Of a stretch of DNA of 64,000 nucleotides, positions 25,977-39,305 are shown piece by piece. Positions within the stretch are counted from its first letter, which is position 1; each line of letters starts with the position of its first letter. This stretch comes from Biscogniauxia marginata (lineage: Eukaryota > Ascomycota > Sordariomycetes > Xylariales > Xylariaceae). The stretch spans positions 851,868 to 915,867 of the forward strand of contig MU404058.1 of NCBI GenBank assembly GCA_022695795.1, read 5' to 3'. A model generated the notes under the pieces. The model had not been told where the DNA came from. It saw only the letters and a program-made list of their open reading frames with translations, and did no database searches. Made by a program: the position numbers and the translations under genes.

Positions 25977-27710
25977 ATGCTTCCCAGTAGAGGACTACCC
26001 AAGGCAAACCCAGCCTCCGCGCTGCGGTACTCGCTATCAAGTCGATTACAGGTATATGTGAAACCATTCCCAGTCTATCATGCGACATCCCTTTCATCTT
26101 ACAGCCATCATTGGAATGGGTAAAGTGGCTGACGTCGGAGATGCTTCGTCCTCATAGCCAGCCAGATCCTCTCCGTCCGCCACCCGAAACTTCTCCCAAG
26201 CACGGTCGCCGTCTAGAGTATTAAATCGAGGTATTCTCCGATCCGTCCAAACACAGTATGGCGCCCAATTGCCTCACCCGGCTTCAATTGGCATTGGCGC
26301 TTCCCTCGGGGTAGCATCCAGTGTCTTTGCGCAACGCGCCGGAGCTTCGCGCAACCTCTCGCTTTGGCCGTTCCAGTCAAAACAACAGGAAAAACCTCCT
26401 TCAGAGGCAGAGCCCGTCCCGAACACGAACACCTCTTCTGCCGAGCCCTCTACGCCTGTGCTTGAGTCCCGGGCCTCGGAGGTACCCGCGGAGAGCAACG
26501 CCTCGGTTGCTGAGCCAGGTCTCGCCGATCCCGTCTCGACTCCTCCCTCGCCCCCGAACGAAGCCTTCGGCGACTTCGACCTGCCCTCCGTGCTCGATAT
26601 TCCCGAACAGATAGGATATCTGAAGAGTCTCGGTCTCGATTTCGGCTACGGCCCCACCGCCTGCTGCGAGTGGCTCATGGAGCACATATACATCTACACC
26701 GGCATGCCCTGGTGGGCGACCATCGCGACCGTCGGAATTCTATACCGCGCCGTCATGTTCAAGCCGACCCTGACAGGTAGCAAGCACCAAATCCTCCTAC
26801 AGAAGGCCCGCTCGAGTCCCGAGTTCATCAAGGCCAAGGCTGCGTTCGACGAGGCCGCGCGGCGCTCCGACAACCAGGCTGCGATGTTGCAAGCACGGGC
26901 AACCATATCAAAGATAACCAAGGAAAGCGGCGCGCAGTGGTGGCGCCCCCTCGTCGGATTTCTCACCATCCCCTTCAGTTACGGCATGTTTCGACTCTTC
27001 AGGGCTATGGCGGCCCTACCCGTGCCGAGTCTCGAGACCGGAGGAGTGGCCTGGTTCACCAATCTGACGGTCCACGACCCCTATTTCATCCTACCAAGTC
27101 TCTCCATCGGCCTTACCCTCCTGATGATGAAGGTGAGTATCGCCACGAAATCCCAGCCCCCCGGCACCGCGTCAGCTTCGCTTCGCCCGGCGCACCGGTT
27201 ATGATTTCGAGTGCGATACTGACCGTATTCTAGCAAACCCAAAGGGCCAACTTGCAAACAAATTCTATGCAGGAGAGTATGCAACGGATTATGATTTACA
27301 TCTTCCCTCCGCTCATCTTCCTCGGCACAGCGTGGCTACCCGCCGGTCTACAGTGGTTCTTCCTCACCCTCTCGGCGGGTTCTATCGTGCAAACATCGGC
27401 TACGCTTAGCCCGGCCGTTCGACGTTGGGCCGGTCTTCCGCCTCTTCCCAGCCGTGGTGAACCGGCCGTGATGGTCGGGGGGGCCAAAGCGAGCTGGCAG
27501 CCGCCGACACCTCGCGGGCTCCTCGACGGAATTAAAAAGGATATGAGCAACGCTTCCTCGGGTCTTCGGGACACCCTCGGCACCACCGAAGAGAAGGCCC
27601 GGTGGCAAAAGGCCCAAGAATACGAAGAACGGAGAGCGAACGAGGATAAGGAAAAGGCGTACAGGAGGATGGACGACCTGCGCCGGAAACGAGCCGAGCG
27701 GGCAAGATAA
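25977..27710 (+). CDS. oxa1: Mitochondrial inner-membrane insertase Oxa1
   Basis: YidC/Oxa1/Alb3 insertase that places mitochondrially made and re-exported proteins into the inner membrane. Exons 25977-26051, 26158-27132 and 27234-27710 (introns 106 and 101 bp, all phase 0) encode 508 aa. Exon 1 begins MLPSRG and, with the Arg/Ser-rich start of exon 2, forms the presequence. A Pro/Ser/Glu linker precedes the core, which starts near YTGMPWWATIATVGILYRAV. Later membrane segments include WWRPLVGFLTIPFSYGMFRL, FILPSLSIGLTLLMMK and IMIYIFPPLIFLGTAWLPAG then LQWFFLTLSAGSI. A basic coiled tail (EKARWQKAQEYEERRANEDK) matches the ribosome-binding C-terminus. A tiny extra exon near 26105-26119 is possible but not needed. 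Confidence 0.94.
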
Positions 27711-28300
27711 AGAAAGGTGTCCTCATCAGCACACCCTTCCTGTTGTATGACTAGCGAAATATTAGCTGTATCATAGGCCCGGGCATCCAATATCATCTCC
27801 GCGCCGTATTGATACTAGTTAGATCAGGACGGCAACAGTTCCAGGTGTAGTTACTGAACTGTATATATATAAAAATGGTGTACTATCTCTACCCTCTGAG
27901 AGATATGGTCACTACGGGATGTACCTTGTACCAACAAATGGATTTAGCTCCTCTGAAGGCACGAGTGCATAATTGCTTCTCTAGATCATCACGTTGTGCA
28001 CGCAGGGAGGGAAAATTTCACGGGGGACATAGAAAACTTAATTTCGTGATGGATCTACGGGTCCGGTTTCTATGGATATTGGATAATTCTCCCCGAATAA
28101 CCCTCGAGGATAGCCCTTCTTTTTATTTTTCTTTCTTCTTTTTTTCCAACATCCAAGACCCAATTTTTCTAAAGTCCTCGAGTCCACCAGGTAAGAATGG
28201 ATATCTAACGTGTCAAAAGGTTTACAACTACTGCCAGGTCTATCAAGTCCCTGGCTGCTTACGACTGTGCAAAACCCGCATGAAGAGAAGCCAATACATT
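27711..28300. other. Convergent intergenic region
   Basis: 3' flanks of oxa1 and urc4. T-rich run near 28120-28150. No gene. Confidence 0.6.
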
Positions 28301-30306
28301 CTAAAATACCGTGCCGTCCGAATCGATTAGGATAGGAGGCTCCTTCGTATTCGGGCGACTGACCTCGGCAATCTCGCGCCCACCCTATAGAGAATATCGT
28401 TAGCCTACTGTCGTGACGTTGCAAACGGGTTATCAGAAGTGTCTTACCTTCCAACTTCCAGCCTCGAGCAGCTGCGCCAACGTCAACTCGCCGCCGTTCA
28501 GTTCTGACTTGAGCGCCTGGTTGACGTCGTCGCAGAGCTTGTCGAGGAAGCCGACGGTGACGCCGCGCCACTCAACGATGACGTCGTCGCTCGGTTCGAA
28601 CATGGGCGCCACCTCGACGCCTTTCGTACCCGTCCGCCGGCAGTAGTCGCTGTAGTTCTGCAGGCCGCGCTCTAGGTCCTCCTTCTTGAGCGTCAACACG
28701 CCCAGGTCGATAAACAGGCCGCCGTTCCGGTACTCGGGCAGGCCCGTCAGGAGCTCCGTGCCGGCAAACTGGATCTTGAGGATGCTCTGCATGGGCTGCA
28801 TCAGCGAGTAGGTGAGCCACTGCGTCAGCTTGTGGAAAGGCAGGATGGACTCCCACTGCGCCGTAGACGAGGACTGGTTCGGGAACGGCGAGAAGGTGGG
28901 CGAGGCGGGGGACGACACTTGCTGCGGCATCGACGAGCACGGCCAGGCGTCTCCGAGAGATACGCCGTCGATGGCGGTGCGCGAGGCCGGCCAGATCGGG
29001 CTGAGACCGGACATGAGGACGTTCCACAGCACGGGCAGGACTACGATAGGTGTCGACGAGGCTTGCGTCGTGGGGTGTGCGAGGAGGTAGTCTAGAAAGA
29101 CGTCAGCTAGCTGACAACAGGATAGGGAGTAGTAGTAACAGTAGTAATAGCAAAGCGGTTTACATACCAACCAAGTTTCCTGGTCGTCCATTCTCCCCGA
29201 AGTAGTCTGGCTTCTCGGCCAGCGCGTTGCCGAGCCGGATCAGGAGCTGCGCCCTGCCTTCCAAGCCGGCAATCTCGTTGTCGGGACGGGATTGCATACC
29301 CTGCGCCAGCTGCTCGACCGTCAAACGCTGCAGGCCATCCTTGTCGACCTGGAATTTATTGCTGCTGTCGCTGGAGAACAGGCCCTTGAAGTAGAGAAGA
29401 GACTCTGTCAGCCGGGTTCCGTGCAAATCCGTGAAACAGCCTAGGTGTTGCCAATTCATCGCAAACTTACAGTCTTGAACATCTCCAAACTCGCAATGGC
29501 CAGACCCTCCGATCTCCTGTAGACCCTGCCATTCTCCGCGCTCTTGAAGCTCCAGCTCGTGCCGGCACCGGCGTCTAGCAGCACGCTGACCAGGAACAAG
29601 TCGATCAGACGGCGGCACTTCTCGGTGCTGTCGACGTCGTCGGGAAATGTAGCCAGCAGGTTCGCGATGCGATCTCGGCCGCCTACACAGAAGTGCTGAT
29701 ATCTGCCATGGGGGGGGATGGTGGAGAAGGGGGCATCATAGTCGCGCTGTACAGAGGCGTATAAGTCAGCCAGTCCGGGAAGCAAGAAAGTGAACCAGTT
29801 TAATCGATTCAGACAATTGATCAAACGAGAGGAAGAAGAGTGGTGAGATCCCAGCAGTCAAGCGGTGACATGCTTTGTGAGACCAGTGCGCATCATCATC
29901 TTTTTTTTCTCGATATCATGAAACATACCTTGATAATACCACAGACGAAAGTGACGACATCGGGGAATTTGTCGAGATCGACGTCGAAGTGGTTCAGCCT
30001 GTTCTTAAGGGCCTTCTCGGTAACGATCTTGGACCGCTCGCGGACGGAGCCCAGACTCCTCAGGTAGCCGGCGGCATCGAGCGAAGGATCGGGGGGCTTG
30101 GGCAGGTTGACCTTGGGCATTTGCGGCGCCATTGGACTAAGGGGGGTGGGGGGGATGCTGGCGGACGAGATACGGTTCATGAGGCGGGTGTTGAAGGTAG
30201 ACGAGGTCTTGAGGTTGGAGCCGGCCGAGTCGAAGCTTGCAGCGTCTGCGTTCGGGTTCGGGGAGACGACCTTGGGGGTTTTGGACTTTCGAGAAAAGAG
30301 ACCCAT
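28301..30306 (-). CDS. urc4: Uracil catabolism protein 4 (DUF1688 family)
   Basis: Member of the DUF1688/Urc4 family, needed in fungi for the reductive-independent URC uracil degradation route; the chemical step is unsettled. Exons 30306-29929, 29746-29471, 29384-29168, 29091-28448 and 28384-28301 encode 532 aa. An N-terminal Ser/Pro-rich extension of about 70 residues precedes YLRSLGSVRERSKIV and LNHFDVDLDKFPDVV. The next exon has RYQHFCVGGRDRIANLL; the exon 2/3 join gives EMFKTGLFSSD. WNVLMSGLSPIWPASRTAID and GSILPFHKLTQWL-like blocks follow, ending IDSDGTVF. The exon 3 acceptor (29385) was chosen because it restores frame and the conserved FSSD block. Confidence 0.92.
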
Positions 30307-33300
30307 CTTGACGGACTCGTGTTTTGCCCTGCAACGGGAAAGGCGTATGAGTTGTCCAAACGCCTGTGGGCGTGAATGGTTGGGAAAGAGGGGTGGAAAC
30401 GCCCGCCTTTCGTAGTGTATAAGGAGGGATGCAGCTTGGCTGTGGGGTATTATTCCTTTTTTTTTCTTGTCCGTCTTTTTTTTTTGTTCGCACTACTGCG
30501 ATTGCTGACAGGTTCGTTCGTTGGTTATCTTTTTTTTTTCGTGTCTCCTGTATTATCCTCGGTCCCTAGTCCTCATTCAGGGGGGGAACTCTGTTTCACA
30601 AGCTTAAACACACGGAAAACCCCCTCTCTCCTAGACTTGGTATAAAAGCGGAAGGGTTAAAAAGGGTACGTATTGTGTACTACATGTATATGTGTATGTA
30701 TGCATATATGTATGTGTGTATGTATGTGTGAAGCTAAATGGTCATTGTCCAAGTATTAAGAGGAAACGAGGTTCAAGGGGTTGACGATGAATAGAGATAA
30801 GAAAGATTGGAATATGTGTAAGCGAGAGGAAGGAAGAGAAGGCTCTTCACAACGATAACAGCGGGGGGAAAAAGGAGGAAGGGGTAGAAAAAGAAAACCC
30901 CAATTGAAAGATGGGACAGGTCGTAGTAATACAAGACAGAGAGATAATAAGAGTAGCACAGGCAAGGTAGGTAGGTAAGGTCTAGAAGGTCTAAAAAGGA
31001 GCGAGAGACTTGGTGGTCAGATAAGAAGAAAGGCACAAAATGAATGTAATGTAGCAGTAGATTGCTTGCTACTTTGTTAGCTCGTGGTAAGATGGGGTGA
31101 TGAGAAAGAAAAAAAAAAGATATTAAAAGTTCCCCCCCAAATATCGCATACACACACACACACAGTCTCTCTCTCTCTCTCTCCCCCACACACACAAACC
31201 TGCAAATGGATCTCCCCTCGACTAGGTAGGTATATTTTGTTTCTTCCTTATTTTTCTTCGTAATTTTCTGATATCCTCTTTATCGTCCTATCAATCGAAT
31301 CTCCTGGCTCGACTCAGCTCTAGGTGCCCCAGACAGCAAATGAAAAGGAAGAAAAAAAACGCAGAATATGAGCCAAGCGTTACCTATAAAAGCTCCTGGG
31401 CGAGGAGATCTAACGGACTTGGGACTAAGAAATACTACGACGGAGCAGGTATGGTAGCATCCCGTGGGCCATTGACAGCCCCACGGGCTCCAGGCGGTGG
31501 AGAAAGCCCAGAAGAGATCGTCAGGAACCGGGGAAAACGGCTTGCCTGCCTGCTTCTTTAATAGAGTCGCCGATCCATCGCTCGCTGTGATTCGCCTTTC
31601 CGCACTCCTGGATGTGATGGCCTTGTCGGATCGGTCAGGTTATGGAGTCGCTGCAGAATCGTTGCCAGCCAACATCTCCCTGGCCGTTGCCCCGGGAAGA
31701 AGAAATAATGCGGCCGAGGACAACCACGCCATCAATCCGTACCGCAATTCCCCGGCTGCAACCCCCAGGGAAGGGCAGGGAGGATGGGCAGTTAATAAAT
31801 CTCATGCAAATTGAGCATTACGCGACGGCGCCATCAAATAAATTTCATCCCGCCCTCGTGGGATTCGAAATGTAGCATTGGGATTCTTTCATCATCTAGG
31901 TTACTACCTAGCACATGCAGGGCGGCAGAGGATGGGAAATATGAGTTATGATCATTTGCCCGGCTTGCTCCTTTCCCGCAACGGCCTTGAAGAGACGATA
32001 TGTACATAGGTAGCACTGACTCCCGAGGTCATAGCAGGGCCTAACCCAGGTAGGCATGCATATCGGCATATAATCGATAACGACGTCGAATGCGATCGTT
32101 TAGTATTGACCGTCTCCCGGGAGAGAGAGAAGAAAGAGAAACAGAATCAATTATATAAGAAAACATAGGTACCTGCTCACGCCCACGACGAAGCTCGGGG
32201 CATCTGCAATACCTAGGTAGTGGTGTGCATTGCACAGCGGCAACCTCTTCTCGTCTCGACCCGGGCTCTCAATTAGACCCCCCCCCGGGAACCCTTGTTG
32301 AACATCCCTGGTCTCAGCAAGGTCTTTCCGAGGAAATGGTAAAGACATATGATTGGAACCAAAGAGACGCGGGATCGGGAATCTGAACCAGGGTTCCAGC
32401 GTTAATTCAATTTGCAACACCCAATCCTCTCTCCTCGCTCCTGGCTCCGGGAACCCCCCTTGGCCCTTGCTCCCAAACTCCTAAGCCCTCTTCGATTCAT
32501 TAACCCATGTGTTTGGCAGGAATTTTTTAGATGAAGCCCGAGAAGTCCCGTCTGTCCGACCTGGGACAACGCCATCGAGTTGTCTCCCTATCGACCCGTA
32601 TTATCTGCCTGAACCGTGTCAATAGGACTGCCATACGAATAACAACTCTCTAGGTTCAGATCGTTCGACCTGGGGGTTGGATGCTGGTCACCGACAGTGT
32701 GCATCCTACGAACCAATCACGAGGGGCACCTCAAACACCGATCGATGTCCTATGTCATCCTCATCGACAATGTCGATCGCGACCAGTTAGGTATAGGCTT
32801 TGTAGGCTCGTGGGAGCGACATCCGGCACGCAGCGAACCTAAGAAGCAGAGCAATCGCAACAGGCAGCACTGAGGTATCATCTGCGGGGGAGGAGCTAGC
32901 ACTCAACTTTCTAGCCTCTGCCAGTCGAGCAGACTAATAGGTAGATCGAGGCGCCCAGTCCTACCGCTGATTTGGGGTAGTTCGACGAGCTATCTCGATA
33001 GCAGACGACATGATGAAATAGGTACCGACATCCACCTGTCGTCCGTGCTGAGTAAACACGCCACCGAGCAGTTACCTTAAACTGGGTTATCTTCAGGCTC
33101 GAGACCTCCCTACGATCCCTCCCGCTGGCTACGCACGCAGACAGACGCCTGGGTTGCCTATCCGGCCTGTCCTAGAAGCTGACGACGGGACACGGCCTCG
33201 CGCCGAGCCGAGATGCTTCGCGACCACAGTCGCAGAGTGGCACGTTCTGCTGTAATAACTTCTCAAGGTAAGCCCGTGTGTGCGCGTCAGTGTCTCCTAG

Positions 33301-34090
33301 CCCAGCGCTAGGGGTTTCTGGCTATCTGTGTGTGGCGCATTGATAGCAATCCTCAGATATGGAGGAGCAGAGTGGAATTAGACGGGGATAGTTCGGATTT
33401 TGAATGAACACAGCTGTGCCGCTCGCTGTCTTGACGTTGTGATAATCGTGTTCCCGACTGGATGACATCTTGCCGGCTACTTTTTCCACACGTTCCACAG
33501 GCACTTATTATTACCCCTTACACCACCTCGTGTAAGCGCCAAGCAGACAGCATACTACGCATAGGTAGTAATAGGTGATGAGGTGATAAGGTGGTTAAGC
33601 TTGTTGCGAATCGTGCTATTAGTAATATGTGCCACGCTGCATCTGAGAGTCTAAAAACAATGACAACACTTGACCTCTATCAATGAATCAGTACGCAACT
33701 TGGCGATTCTCTTAGGGGTTTAAAACCGTTCCCAATACATGTGCGTGTCCGTACGCGCCCTCGTCATAATTCTTGAATAACCACCGAAAACAATCGCGGG
33801 CCGTAGCCCCTGTATAAATTCAACCCCTTTTTTAAGACCCTTGCGGCTAGCTCTCTTCTCCACAGACCATCGAGATCACACTAGATACCTACCAACGGTT
33901 TTTTCGGTCCCCTTTAAATTTCCCCAACCATCCCTAATCTGATATGTAAGCCGTTATCCACTAGGCAAGAGGGGGTTCACTTACTTAATCCACTATCTCC
34001 ACCCATATAATCTCCACTTGTTATCATCGTGGTAACCGTATCCTATTCCCGGATCCCCTTAACAGCGCGCAGTCTCGTGACTTTCTCGTG
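30307..34090. other. Gene-poor low-complexity region, urc4 promoter side
   Basis: The first 1 kb is purine/pyrimidine-skewed with poly-T and poly-A tracts and (TATG)n near 30680-30730, probably promoter and 5' UTR. From 31.4 to 34.09 kb base composition is normal but only short frames occur. No gene, tRNA or transposon recognised. It ends abruptly at the AT-rich block. Confidence 0.55.
31150..31196. repeat. Compound microsatellite (CA)n-(CT)n-(CA)n
   Basis: A CA run passes into CT repeats and returns to CA after a short C tract. Confidence 0.9.
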
Positions 34091-37000
34091 TTATCGTGAC
34101 TAAAGTGATTTAATGTTTTAGACGACTCTCGTGAGTTATTATGATTTTAATGTTTTAAACTTTTTCGTATTAGCTATAATTTTTTTGTTATAAGAGATAT
34201 TTACTTACTTTTTTATAAGCGGCTTTAGCAATTATATTATGACATTTAAAAATGTAATATCCTTTTTATAAGTAAAATAAATATAATTTTAAGCGGTTAC
34301 GTTAAAGAAAGTACCTTTATTTTAAGAGGTATTTACGACGTTACCTTTATTTTAAAGAGTAATGTATTTAATATATATAAAAGGAATAGAGATATTAACT
34401 TGAAATTACTTGTAATTCGTAACTATATATAATCGTTTTAGTTAAAAATAAAGGTTTCGTCGATTTACGTATATATATACGTATTATTTAAAATAATTAT
34501 ATTCTTTATAAATGAAAAAGGAAAGTTCGAAATAAATATCATTATAAATAAAGTAATTATTAATATAATATTATTATAAAAATAATATTATAATTATAAT
34601 AATTCTTTTATGTTTAAATTAACTATTTAAATTATTATAAGTTATTTTATTATATTACTAAGTAAAATTATAAATACGTAATTAGCTTTAATAATTATCT
34701 TTTTAGTTATTTTACGTATTTTATAAAAGCGTTATTATATTTGCTTTATAAAGTCGAAAATCTCTTTTTATATAGGTATAAATAACGTTAAAAGGAAATA
34801 AAAAGTCTTGCGACGTTTAAAAATAAGTAATTAATTAAATAACTTTATTTATATATTTACGAATTTATTATACTAAATATATTATCTTTTTTAACTCGAG
34901 ATCCTTATTAATAAAAGGATTATTAAAAATACGTTTATATATTTTAAAACCTATATTTTTAAATACGTTTATAATTTACTTAAATTATAACTATATAATC
35001 TTATCCTTTTTTTTTGCTAAATAAGTGTTTATATTATATTATTACGAGTTAACCGCGTTAAAAGGGTTTTAATAAAGGTGCGGAGATATAAACCAAGAAT
35101 GTATACGACACTTAAAACTACTTTAAGAATGTAATGTAATATTACGTAATAAGAATCTAAACTAGTCTTGAAATTAAAATAAATTAAGGGAATAAATTTA
35201 AACTAGTTTTAAAATTAAAATAAATTAAAGGAACAAATTTAAGCTACTTTTTAAATTCATTTAAATTTAATAGATATTTAATATATTAAAATAAAGAAAT
35301 ATAAAAAAGAAAAAATAAATATAAATAAATTAAAATCTCCTTTATATTTAGTTATTTATTTTTATTTCTTAATTATTAATTTAAAATTATAATTACTTTT
35401 TAATATTATAATAAAAGTACTTTGAAATCTCTTTAACGAATAAAGCATTATAAATCTTTTAAACTAATCTTAATTTATTATTACTTTAAAATTAAAAAAA
35501 CCTAATACGTATTTACCTGTGAAGTTAGCTAACTAGGAATACATAAAGAGGTTCGTTATATATATATCTTTATAAAGTATATATTATTTTCGCTAAAACT
35601 TATAAAAATAACGCAAATAAAGAATATTAACTTAAAACTAAAATTAAATTTTACTTTTAAGTTTAATATTTATTAGCTTTATTTACTTTATAATTTTTAA
35701 TTATAACGTTTAAAAAAGACATATAAAATGCTTATTATAACCTTTTAATATTAAAAACTTTTTAATAAACTACTTTTAAGTATTACGCTTAACATTCTCT
35801 CGCTATTTATTTATAATATATATTGTATATTTAATAATTTAATAATAAAAAATCCTTATTAACTTTTTAAACCTATTTATTTTATAATCGAAATAAAAAT
35901 CTTTAAAAAGAAAAGTCGTAAAAACTTAAAATAAAATAAGTATATAAAATCTAAAATAAATTACTTAACGTTTATATTTACCCCTTAGTTTATTTTTAAA
36001 ATAAAAAGTATAACCCTTATAACTTATTAATAAGTTAATTATAAAACATTAAATTTACGAATTATATTAAATACGAACCTTTTCCACGAAAAACTTATAA
36101 TCCTTTTTATTTATAACAAAATATATAACTTTTTTAATTTACTTTTTAGCTAGCTATATTTTCTTGTTTAGTAATTTTCTTTAAATAACGTTTTTTTAAT
36201 GTTTTTAATATAAAAAACTAATAATTAACTTTCTTTACGACGTTAAGAAATCTCGAAAGCCTTTTTATTTAATAACGAAGTTATTATTAATTATATATAA
36301 AAAAGTAAATTTAAAAACAAGGCGGCTTATCACTATTAAATACCTCTTAATAATTTAAACGTGTTAAAATTACATAAAAAAAACTTACAAGTTATTATTC
36401 TTTATATAAATCTTTTATTAATAATATAAATAAATACCATTTTAACACGTTTATTTAATAAATAAAATCTAAAATTATAAAAAACAAGTTATAAATTAAT
36501 AATAACTTTATATAATAAGGTATATAAATTAATTTATAAGTATATTTTAATGCTTTACTTTTATTATTTAAAATTAACTTCGCGTTAATATATATATATA
36601 TAAATTCTTACTTTTTATAATATTTCATAATATTTAAAAGTTACTCGTTTTAATCATTATACTAAATAGCTTTATTTAGAGTTATTTACGGCTTTAACGA
36701 TTATTTTTAATTAGTTAAAATAACGTAATTTAACTTTTTTAGCAAGTTAATTGCGTAAGCGACTTTTTATAAGGTATTGTTAATTTTCTAGTGTTAATTA
36801 ACGAAATTCACGTTAAAATTATAACTAAACTAAATATACTCCTTAAAAACATTTTAAATAACTTTATTAACGTGATTTAAATCATATTAATTTCGCATAT
36901 AAATATAATTACTTTTAAATAAAAACGTGAAAATTATTTATATACTTAAATTTATAACGATTAATAATATTTATTATATTAAAAAAGATAATTAATTTTG

Positions 37001-37560
37001 CTTTTATTAAAAAAACCCTTATTTTACTTATAATAATTTATTTTAATTATTAAGTTTATTTTATAAATAAATATATTATTAAATAACTTTACACGTTTAT
37101 TATTATTATTAATATTAAAAAAGGATTTAAAATATTTATAATAATATTTATATATAATAATAAAAGATTTCGTTTTAAAGTTTTTATTAACTTAACTATT
37201 ATAACGAGATTATATATTAAAAATAAATAATTATAAATTTAAGAATTATTAATTAAAGAAATTAATCGATAATAATTTAAAACTATTTAATTAGTTTTTT
37301 TTAGTTATTTAAATTTAAAGGTAATAACAAATAATGATTTAATTATATAAAGTAGAATTTAATTATTTTAAAGGTAAAAAAAAGGGTATTATAAAAATGA
37401 GAGTATCACGAGAAATAATATATAGAAAAAAGGGTTTAAATTTTCATTAATAAAATTTAAGCGACTAAATACCTTTATTATTTATAAACTAATAACACTA
37501 AAACGCGAAAGTAAATAAAACACTAAAAAACATCGTGAAAATAAATAACAACATCGGCTT
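34091..37560. repeat. AT-rich block, RIP-degraded repeat DNA
   Basis: About 3.5 kb almost entirely A/T with very few C or G, no frame over 60 codons, and sharp edges against normal DNA on both sides. This composition is the standard result of repeat-induced C-to-T mutation of transposons in filamentous ascomycetes. One segment (35035-35560) is recognisable as an LTR by comparison with a cleaner copy at 53 kb; the rest cannot be assigned by eye. Confidence 0.85.
35035..35560 (-). mobile_element. RIP-mutated LTR of a retrotransposon
   Basis: Matches the solo LTR at 53025-53497 along its length, with differences mostly C-to-T or G-to-A. Shared landmarks include CTCTTTAACGAA, ACTAATCTTAAT, CACCTGTGAAGT (here TACCTGTGAAGT) and the end AGAGGTTCGTTATA against GGAGGTTCGTCACA. 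The boundaries are approximate. Orientation is the same as the 53 kb copy. I could not find a matching second LTR or internal domain. Confidence 0.7.
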
Positions 37561-39305
37561 TTAAACTCTTCGTTACAGGCCCGCGTAGTTTTGCTGCCCT
37601 AAACCAAATTTAGGTGTGTAGAACAAAATAGGTGGGTTTGCAAGGGGGGTGACTAGGATCCCTTATCAGGGATTTTTAAAGACCACCCGGTTTTTTCCTC
37701 TCCGGCAAATTGATCTTGGTCCATTCTTCTTCAATACAGGCTTCTTTCTTTCACTGCAAAATTCATTGATATGATTGTTTCCCCGCGATGTTTGGGCGCT
37801 GATATGCCAAGTTATCACTTACCCAATAGAGCCGTTTTTCAAGATCTACATAGGTTAGCTGAGAGGAGGCTCGTGGGCTCCCTTCACCCCCCCTGAGATA
37901 CAGTACTCATACGATGGGGTGTGTTCGTTGATCTACCCACCTTGAACGCCGGATCTAGGATAGGGATTTGTCTTTACTTTCGCGATACTTCCTACAACAA
38001 GCGTCTCAAATCACCCACGGCCCCAGGCATATTAATTGTGAGCATCCGACGTCTGCATCGCGAAGAGAACGCGAGGGGCTCCAAGAGTGACGTCTCGTCT
38101 TGCCATTGTGACCACGGCACACATGACAAATAAACGGGTCGATACGATCACCCAAAGAAAAGATAAATCTAGTAATTAACAAATCGCCCCAGATGATGGA
38201 CATCGTATGTCTTTGGTGCCCCGTGTCGCAGTTAGACGCGTTAAGACGCGCAATCTTGGCCACGGAGAGCGTTTAGATGATGAAAGACTTAACCCTGATC
38301 CAAGCAGACATGTGGGCCTCTTACAATTGCCTTCTACTCTTGAGCTAGCTGCCTTTATTCTGGTTATTTACTATGTGTGGGTTTGATGCAGAACAAATCA
38401 TCTATTCCCGCATCCAACTTGGCATCCCGAGGCAAACTTCACCACCCTTAAGCCTCGCGGGAGTTGCCGACATTAAAGGTCAATCCGATCGGGCCGTGCC
38501 TGGTCCCCGGGTACGGGAGAGGCTCGGCGAGGACAACGTCCCAGTAGATTTCCTAGTTCTTGGCTCCTGAAATTTTTTTGATCCTCGACACTTTTGTATC
38601 TCATAGGCCTTGCTGGAATATGGGCTACTCCCATTTATGAGGAGAAAGGGGCCACAAACTTTTGACCCCATTCGGAGAGCACGTTTGAGCTGTTCATTAC
38701 AACTATCGTCACAAAAGTATAATGGGCATCCAAACTAGACGTCATGAATTTTGTGACCACCCCTGGAGTGAGAAATTTCACGACCCCCTTTTCCGGTGCA
38801 TAATTCCATTCTCTTACTCTTACCGCGACATAGCTAGGCATATGCAGATCGGAGGCTACAAAATTTGTGATCTCCATGTAGGTGAAGAGCTGCAATTGTT
38901 TAAACTCATCTTTGCAACTTGCATAGGTAACCTTCGTTATATCTTGTCGAGTATTCATAAGTCGTTTCTTACTAAAATACGGCGATGGGTTTCAAGTGGT
39001 TACGGTCTATTACACGATTCCCCTCTGGTCTTAACCAGTTACATAGGTACCTAGTTGCTAGCGATCATGGCAAGAACTTTAGAGCGATAGATAAACTGAA
39101 GTGGTTGGTATGTGTCTTTCTTATGGGATGTTTATCTTTGAGACAAATGCTCTTCATGAGGCAATCGTATGTTCGGGTCCCTATAGACCTTGCCCCGATC
39201 TGTTATAGGTGCTACGAAACGGCTCACGTCAGAATAGATTCAGGCTTCGTATGTCACGGACGACAGACGTGAAGTAAGGGGTACGTAATCTATTATGCTA
39301 TCAAA
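37561..39305. other. Intergenic, no gene seen
   Basis: Normal composition. Short frames on both strands lack conserved features. May hold decayed sequence. Confidence 0.5.

Noticed and set aside
34091..37560. CRISPR array or mitochondrial DNA insertion as an explanation for AT-rich sequence
   Set aside because: No regular repeat-spacer pattern and no mitochondrial gene recognisable; RIP fits better, with a degraded LTR inside.
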